Positions 55,813 through 64,000 of a DNA stretch of 64,000 nt are shown one piece after another. Position numbers and translations under genes: made by a program. The notes beneath the pieces were generated by a model. It saw nothing but the letters and a program-made list of their open reading frames with translations, did not search any database and was not told the DNA's origin. The first letter of the stretch is position 1. Each line of letters starts with the position of its first letter. This DNA comes from Theodoxus fluviatilis (lineage: Eukaryota > Mollusca > Gastropoda > Cycloneritida > Neritidae). The stretch is from positions 59,282-123,281 of the forward strand of contig JAWQFJ010000606.1 in NCBI GenBank assembly GCA_034096865.1, given 5' to 3'.

Positions 55813-56225
55813 CCACTGAGTTCCCAGTGGAGCAATAGGGGCCAACAAATTAAGCTCCTCCACCCAGGCTCTTGGGCTACCACCTCAGTTCATGCCAGGT
55901 CTTCCCCTCGTCGCGCATTTCTGCTCCAACGTACGCCCCCATGTGCCGAGTGGCGGTCTCTCTTCATGCGAAGAACATGGTCGAGCCATGGCCAGCGCCT
56001 CCTCTTCACGACTGGATGATGTTGTTGATTCTCTTTCGTTCCCAGATCTCTCGGTAGGAGGTTCTTTGTTCCCAACGAATGTGTAGCATCCTTCGTAGGC
56101 ATCTGCCCTCAAAGCCTTTGAGTCTTCTTTCGATCACCTTGTTCCTTCTCCGGACTTCGCGGCATAAAGCAGAACAGAGCGTACGTTGGAACGATAGATT
56201 TTCAGCTGTGTTGAAGTGATATCCA
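55813..56225 (-). mobile_element. Non-LTR retrotransposon 3' end, tail joined to the (TGAG)n array
   Basis: The minus strand holds RT C-terminal sequence across frames: LLYAAKSGE near 56165, REIWERKRINN, and RRWPWLDHVLRMKRDRHSAH. After the coding part comes a short UTR (ending TGGGAACTCAGTGGAATGAG) that runs straight into TGAG repeats. Frameshifts are present. The family differs from the LINE at 46.2 kb, whose tail is TAAG. Confidence 0.8.
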
Positions 56226-56619
56226 CTTTATAAACGAATACTGTGTGCTCATGGAGTCGGCTCCAGATGCTTTTGCACAGCCGGCCCCAAGCAGCACCAG
56301 TGTGCCACTGTGAGACATCTTATAAACCAATATCGTGTCACAGAAGTAACCACTCCCATCTGGGCTGTGGTTGCTTACTCCACATCCACATGGAGGAGGT
56401 GTGCGCAGTGTTTTGTCTCTCATCATCGATGGAGTACACATACTGTCTTGCATACGCGCCTGAATTTTGATGAAGGATTCTTGTCAACCTGGCAATGACA
56501 GTTCCAGTTATTGCACACTGCTGCCTTTCTGTCGTTTAAAGTTCTGGCATGTCGTGTAAGCTTGGGAAGGTAATGATTGATTCATTTGCTATAATACACG
56601 ATGGTATTATCATGACAGT

Positions 56620-57532
56620 ATCATGATAGTATTCGGACTCGAAGCCAGCCTGAAGAAGACGGAAATCCTGCACCAACCTTCACCCCAGGAGGAGTACCAA
56701 CCTCCCCACATAACCATCGACCAGTCAGAGCTGAAATCCGTCCAACATTTCAGCTACCTGGGATGCATCATCTCATCAATTGCTGAGTTAGACAAAGATG
56801 TTGACAACAGACTGGCCAAATCGAGCAGCGCATTTGGAAGGCTTCGTAGGCGAATGTGGAACAACAGACATCTGAGGAAGGCTACCGAGGAGCAGTCGTC
56901 CTGACCACACTCCTGTACGGCTCCGAATTGTGAGTTCCCTACCGTCGCCACCTACAACTCCCCAAACGCTTCCATCATCGCTGCCTTCGTTCCATCCTCG
57001 CCATCCACTGGAGCGACTTTGTCATCAACAACACAGTCCTTGATCAGGCCGAGATTGACAGCATTGAGGCCATGCTGCTGATGGCACAACTGCGCTGGGC
57101 AGGGCATGTATACAAAAGGAGGACCATCGTCTCCCCAAGATCCTGCTATACGGTGAACTGTCCTCTGGCCACCGAGGAGTGGGGGCTCCGAAGAAAAGAT
57201 ATAAAGACTGCCTCAAGAGGTCCCTCAGCGCCTGCCACATTGACCATAGTGATTGGTCATCGCTTGCTGATAACCGCGAGGCATGGAAACACACCATCCA
57301 TGCGGCTACCTCGTCCTTTGAACACAACCGAAGGACCAACCTCGAGGATCAAAGGTTGAGGAGAAAGAACCGTGAGGCGTCAGGGCCAGCCGCTATACAC
57401 CAGCCCCTTAGATGCAGCCACTGTGGGCGGATGTGCAGGTCCCGTATTGGCTTCGTCAGCCACCAGCGAGCCTGCAGCCGTCGCAGACCCTGTCCCCCTA
57501 CCACGATGTTCGTTCGCGAAGCCAAGCCATGA
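56620..57532 (+). mobile_element. Non-LTR retrotransposon RT C-terminal part with zinc finger
   Basis: The plus strand begins within RT after the YADD box (GLEASLKKTEILHQPSPQEE; HFSYLGCIISSIAELDKDVD). It continues through LRWAGHVYKRR and PKKRYKDCLKRSLSACHI, and ends with a finger-like CSHCGRMCRSRIGFVSHQRAC. This order is common to a LINE lineage of molluscs and other invertebrates. At least three frame changes break it (near 56900, 57120 and 57180). No tail repeat is obvious. Confidence 0.85.
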
Positions 57533-57539
57533 CAATGCA

Positions 57540-57995
57540 TGATAATTCGTTCTGATGACTTATATTGTCCCGGTCGCTACTGTGCAGTCCCAAGTAACCG
57601 GTTTTATTCCAACTCTAAAATTAATGGTGCATTAAACATTGCACCTGCTGGCCGCAAGGTGAGCGTCTTCTTAAGCTACTGTGGCGTGCTGCAGACTCAC
57701 CTCACTGGCAGAGACCAGAGACAGCAGCAATGCCCCAAAACAAGAACGCGAAGACGGCTCCTTGTGGCAACGAAAGCAGGTCCTGTCCTTCCCTAAAGAA
57801 AAACCAGAGGGTCGTCTCAGTGTAGAATTTATATCACTATTGTTAGGCAAACGTCTGCCTCGAAAGGCAATGGTAGCGTCTTGGTTGGTCAGATGGCTCG
57901 GGGACAGCTTCTGGAGTGGCTATGGAGTCCCGTTCTGGCGTGGCAGTCTCTGCCGTACCCTCCTCGGGCAAAACGTGAGAAATGAGAGGAAATCT

Positions 57996-58058
<63 letters not shown>

Positions 58059-58740
58059 CTTCAGACTCCTCTTGTCCTAAAGTAGACAGTTTCTCACCCC
58101 TCCTGGTGCCTTCTTTGACAGCACTTTTCCAAGCTGTCCATGGTGATGTATAAATCTTAAGTCTTTCTTGCATACATCTCTGTAGCAGCATCTCAGGACA
58201 ATACGACCCTACTTTTCTATCAGAGGTATTGTATGTAGTCAAAACACTTCGAAGGACAGAATGAAACAGAAATGTCTTCATCGTCGGCTGGAATCTGAGG
58301 TTACGGACGTGTCAGTTCATCTTACAATGCCTCTAGCAAGGTCATCTCTACGAAGCAATGAAAGGCATGGAGGAGGCTCTAGATGGTTGATGAATGACAA
58401 ATGACACCTTTTCCGGGCCTCGTCTCACTCTCGCTGTTTGGTAGCACATATCACCGCTGATTCAAAATGACACTGATAGATACCACTTCTCATGATTAGA
58501 GGGTCTCAAATTAGGAACTAGGAGTCCATAAAAATCCAGCGTCGATGTCTTAACAAGCACAGAACGTACAGAAGCCCGCACCATGTGCAAAGAGCGGTGT
58601 GTGGACACTAACAGAATTCATTATCACAACTCTCCGGCTCACTGATGCACACTAGTCATCACTGCAAACTTTTTTAAAACTCGCAGCTGGTTTTCCATAA
58701 CCTCTTTTCTAAAGGAGGAAGAAAAGTGGACGCGCGTAAC
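57540..58740. other. Intergenic stretch with (CT)n
   Basis: (CT)n of about 58 bases at 57996-58054. No gene was recognised. The last part is upstream of the linker-histone-like gene. Confidence 0.4.
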
Positions 58741-58743
58741 TGA

Positions 58744-58810
58744 TGACGTCACAAAGGAATTGCATGGCGGATTAAAATTACCGAGTACTTGTTGATCCAC
58801 TACGTATAAA
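58744..58810 (+). promoter_or_regulatory. CRE site and TATA box before the linker-histone-like gene
   Basis: TGACGTCA (58744-58751), a perfect cAMP-response-type site, and TATAAA (58805-58810) precede the ATG at 58836. The TATA box is only 31 bases before the ATG, so transcription would have to begin almost at the start codon, giving a very short leader. One of the two signals may be fortuitous. Confidence 0.45.
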
Positions 58811-58835
58811 GCCCGAATAAGCCTCACCCCTCAAG

Positions 58836-60882
<2,047 letters not shown>

Positions 60883-61012
60883 AAAGGTTGGGTCGAGATG
60901 GAACGTGTGCACGCGGCATGCAAGACATCAGCACACTTCAGTGAGAACTTTTCTTCACGCCGCTCTTTTCCAGAAGAATTTTTGTTTCATGGCTCCCTTC
61001 GGTATGTGAAGA

Positions 61013-61018
61013 AATAAA
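61013..61018 (+). terminator. Polyadenylation signal of the linker-histone-like gene
   Basis: AATAAA about 130 bases after the stop codon that spans the last splice junction. Confidence 0.5.
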
Positions 61019-61019
61019 C

Positions 61020-62640
61020 AACCAGAGATTATTTCCTGTGCCGAGTCATGGATGCAGTAAACTCTTTAATTTTGCTAGACGATTCTTATCAGGGCGAAGT
61101 CAAAGGCAGATGGGGTGACTTTCTGGCACGCTAGTCAAGAGCAACACAGCCTGTCCCTGATCCAGCTGACATCAGCAACGCTTGAACAGTCAAAGAAAGT
61201 TAAAACGTCGACGAGGGCTTTACATCTCTTGGTGTTTGGGCTCATAGGGGTTAATCTGCGTTGTGTACACGGGGGAACCAATGAATTTTTAATAGACCAT
61301 CATATTGCCAAGCGTTCGTTCTGTTAGTGTTGTCCACTTTTGCTTCGGATGTATATAAGTTTTAGCATTTTTTCCCGTTCACATAATTTGTCCTGTTGAT
61401 TTCTGATGTTAAAACCAAATAGAGATCTGATATGCTATTATTCATGAAATGTTTCTGTAGTTGCATATTCAGAGTTCTTCGTTTTAGAAAGGCGCATGTT
61501 GGTAGCGGAGTTTTCCAATGTCGTCGTTGTGGTTGTTGTTGTTGCAAGCGCGATTATGATTTATTTCCCAGTTTCATGTACTCTTCTTTCATAGTTTTAT
61601 ACTGTCGTTGTTTTCCCTCCAGGCTCTGAAGTACAGTGCACCAATGTTTTGAATTTTTGAATTCGTGTGTTAATTATTAATCAGACTTTTTCCTCTGGTA
61701 GGTTCTGAATTGAATGGATGTGTAAATGATCAGGAGGTTTACGTCTTAAAAAACCACACCCTGTTTTATCATCCTTTTGAATATGTAAATCAGCTAACGA
61801 GCACAGAGGCTGTTTAACTTCCAATAAACTATTCCTTTCGGTTCAAACCAGGCGTTTGTTGTCTCTGCTTGTGTGGTTTTCAGCATCCAACATCCAAATC
61901 AAGACTATGTCAAGTCCAACATAGGTACCCCATTTTCTAAGAAGATAGGTATCACTTGTCGTTTAGTTGAGGGTTCAGTACAGCTTTTTTTAAATGGAAG
62001 ACAAAACAAGCAGTGAAAATCTTCGTCATCGTTAACTTATGCCACTTTCGCACAAACTCGCGCGCATGCACACATGCATAGCCATAAGTACGCGTTATAT
62101 ATCTAAACGAAACGCTCTCTTTCAAAGGAATTTACGCGTGGGTGTGTACACGCATGCATACACCTAAACACAAACCTCACCGTATGGTACAACACACTTC
62201 AAGTTTTAAGTCCTATGAATAAGCAAAATGTGTGCACAGGCCCACGAAAAAAAGCTTGGTCCCTGTAACGCAATAAAAAAGGTTCATCTGCCTTGTGTCT
62301 GTCTTGTCATAAGCCGCAACCTGGCTGCTGGGCTTTCAGGGCTTACTTCGGTACATGTAATTCGGCTGGAGGCGTGAGGCTTGGAAAGGGAACCGGGAAT
62401 GGGATGGGATGAGGGTAGGAGACTTCCGATCTACGGGGGGGGGGTCACCAAATCCAATGTATGTGTTAAATGCGCTAAGGAGAACTGGAAAGAATTCCGC
62501 AGGCGTAATGAATATTCATGAATGATTTATATCATGTAAAAAAATTAACGTTTTAAAAATTGAGGCATTTTTTCCTACTCCAAACCGGACGTGAAAATTG
62601 CAAGTCCAACTTTTTTTCTCTATAAAAAGGGCATTTTTGA
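61020..62640. other. Intergenic stretch
   Basis: No domain or long repeat was recognised. The stretch separates the linker-histone-like gene from the THAP exon. Confidence 0.4.
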
Positions 62641-62651
62641 CCAAAACGTTG

Positions 62652-62670
62652 TGACGTCACCGGTCACGTG
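62652..62670 (+). promoter_or_regulatory. CRE and E-box cluster upstream of the THAP exon
   Basis: TGACGTCA (62652-62659) is followed by a CACGTG E-box (62665-62670); the joined GTGACGTCACCGGTCACGTG is rich in overlapping palindromes. It lies about 200 bases before the ATG at 62864, so it may be promoter-proximal. Confidence 0.4.
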
Positions 62671-62863
62671 TTGAACTGAATACTATTGACCCATCCACAC
62701 GGCCCACGCGGTCGCTGGGCTTAGCCAATCGCCGACGCTGAACTAGTCTATTTTTAGCACAGACTTCTCTGGCTCACGCTGGTATCACAAATACGGCACT
62801 GTCTGGAAGCACTCCATCACGCGTTTTCGCTTTGGTTCTAGCCTATCGCACAACCACAACAAA

Positions 62864-63061
62864 ATGGTTGTTCACTGCCAGTGGGGCACATGCTCTGGTG
62901 ATCAACGATATCCCGATAAAATAGTAGGAGGCAAATTGCATCAATTTCACTCTGTAAAAAGCAGAAGAGCCGATGCCATGGCGTGGATCAAGGCGTGCTG
63001 CCGGCCACACGATCAGCTAAATTTCAACCGGCTTAATACAAACAAAGGAGTCTGCGCGGGG
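62864..63061 (+). CDS. First exon of a THAP-type zinc finger protein
   Basis: 66 codons from ATG to a strong donor (GGGG|GTGAGT, intron from 63062), phase 0. The pattern fits the THAP C2CH finger: C5 and C10 (HCQWGTC), the FH at 28-29, W41 in AWIKACCRPHDQLN, and C64 (GVCAG), with spacing C-x4-C-x53-C. The fourth ligand, His at C-x2-H, would be the first codon of the next exon, which was not found before the window end. THAP domains bind DNA in transcription regulators and in P-element-type transposases; both remain possible. Confidence 0.7.
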
Positions 63062-64000
63062 GTGAGTCTCAGATCTGCATTTTAAATTGAACATCACTGT
63101 TGTTTAACATAAGTTTATTCATTTCTAGGCTTCAGGAAGCAAATTTTGGGAGGGAGCGTGAGGGTTGAGTGAGGATAGACGTACACTAACGCTTCATTGC
63201 GAGGATGATGCTTGTGTACCTTACCATCTCATTACACAGATTGTCTGTCGTGATGGTAATTCTGAGATTTTGGGTAGAGCACGGTTTTACAAAGCTACAG
63301 GATTAGAACAGAATAGATTCCATCCAACGTAAGCGAAGAGCAAAGGTTCACCCCTGTCTCGATCAAGTCTTCGAATCGAGCGTGGTTGGTAAATTTCTTT
63401 CTGCACGGTGACGGTTACATCTAACGAACCAAATCTTTTACAGACAAATTCAGTAACGCTAGTTCGTCGAGATCAAAATAGGAGTCTAAACCTTCCAGCA
63501 ATGGTAGAATCTTGCCTGTCGTATAGATCCTGCGCACATTTTTCGTCTCACTTACTGAGTCACTTCACAGCGTAGCTGGGCAGACTTAACGGCGTCCATA
63601 GACGAATTCAAAGCCTATCAGACTGCGTCGATTACTCACATGTTAAGTCCAAGCTGCCAGCGGTGTAGATAGTCCTAGTACTCCGCAAACATCACAAGTG
63701 GCATTGACGAGAATCCCTGTGTGCAAGGAAGGCAAAACAACCCCACAAAGTCACTGAACATAGTGTTTTTGTCACAGAGCGAATTTTCAAGCTGCCGCCA
63801 TTCGGCAATAGTCAATTCAATTTATTTCTCATCAATGCAACTAGTGAAGGTAAAGGTTTTGTATAGCGACTCTACACCAACCCGAGGCGCTCAATCCGTT
63901 TTAAACTTAACTACCTGATCACTGGAACACTGGATCAACATTTTACAGGCACCTGACAACAGACAGATACGACGCTCATTGTCACGCAGATGCCAGCACC
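63062..64000. other. Intron or intergenic DNA
   Basis: Follows the donor of the THAP exon. No further exon was recognised. Confidence 0.4.

Noticed and set aside
53764..56019. Open frame of 751 codons, and a 657-codon one, reading (LTHS)n
   Set aside because: Product of a CTCA tetranucleotide array that contains no stop codon in any forward frame.

Overview
This window reads as nuclear DNA of an invertebrate metazoan, most likely a marine mollusc and possibly a gastropod. Genes are split by introns with GT..AG junctions. The window is dense in microsatellites (CA, CT, GGAT, CTCA). It carries Ty3/gypsy, BEL/Pao, hAT, piggyBac and non-LTR elements together, and several large invertebrate gene families of the kind expanded in molluscs and cnidarians. 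Nothing bacterial or organellar is visible. The species is an inference; no marker gene is present. All similarity statements rest on reading motifs by eye.

Layout. 1-14.7 kb is nested transposon debris: pieces of at least three Ty3/gypsy elements (1.25-1.86, 8.0-10.0 and 10.6-14.7 kb, all minus strand), two non-autonomous piggyBac elements with intact TTAA target duplications (4.44-5.47 and 12.90-13.97 kb), and a pair of inverted repeats with a hammerhead-like core (3.5 and 7.7 kb). 14.9-18.8 kb (minus) is a multi-exon gene of a widely amplified family of unknown function, carrying an exact in-frame exon duplication. 19-21 kb holds simple and G-rich repeats. 22.0-23.8 kb (minus) is the 3' half of a BEL/Pao pol. 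24.0-25.3 kb (minus) is a broken DUF4806-type gene. 26.2-28.2 kb (minus) is a piggyBac element with an uninterrupted 624-residue transposase; its right end lies inside an older decayed transposon gene.

29.2-35.3 kb is another nest: a foldback element between gypsy fragments, a hAT element split by foreign DNA, a 27-bp G-rich minisatellite and a gypsy gag-protease block. 35.4-37.9 kb (minus) is a phase-consistent three-exon gene with a Cys/His-rich segment and no recognised name. 39.5-40.0 kb (plus) is a compact single-exon hypothetical gene followed by an odd cluster of GCCTAA/TTAGGC motifs. 42.9 kb is a Harbinger-like MITE. 44-46.5 kb and 55.8-57.5 kb are non-LTR retrotransposon pieces. The tetranucleotide tail of one of them appears to have grown into a nearly 2-kb (CTCA)n block at 53.9-55.8 kb.

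The right end holds the two best candidate host genes: an intron-containing linker-histone-like gene (58.8-60.9 kb, plus) with no Lys-rich tail, and the first exon of a THAP-type zinc finger gene (62.9 kb, plus). No rRNA, tRNA, CRISPR array or operon was found. I see no coordinated multi-gene system. The most informative signals are the mutational histories of nested elements and the repeats that grew inside or beside them.
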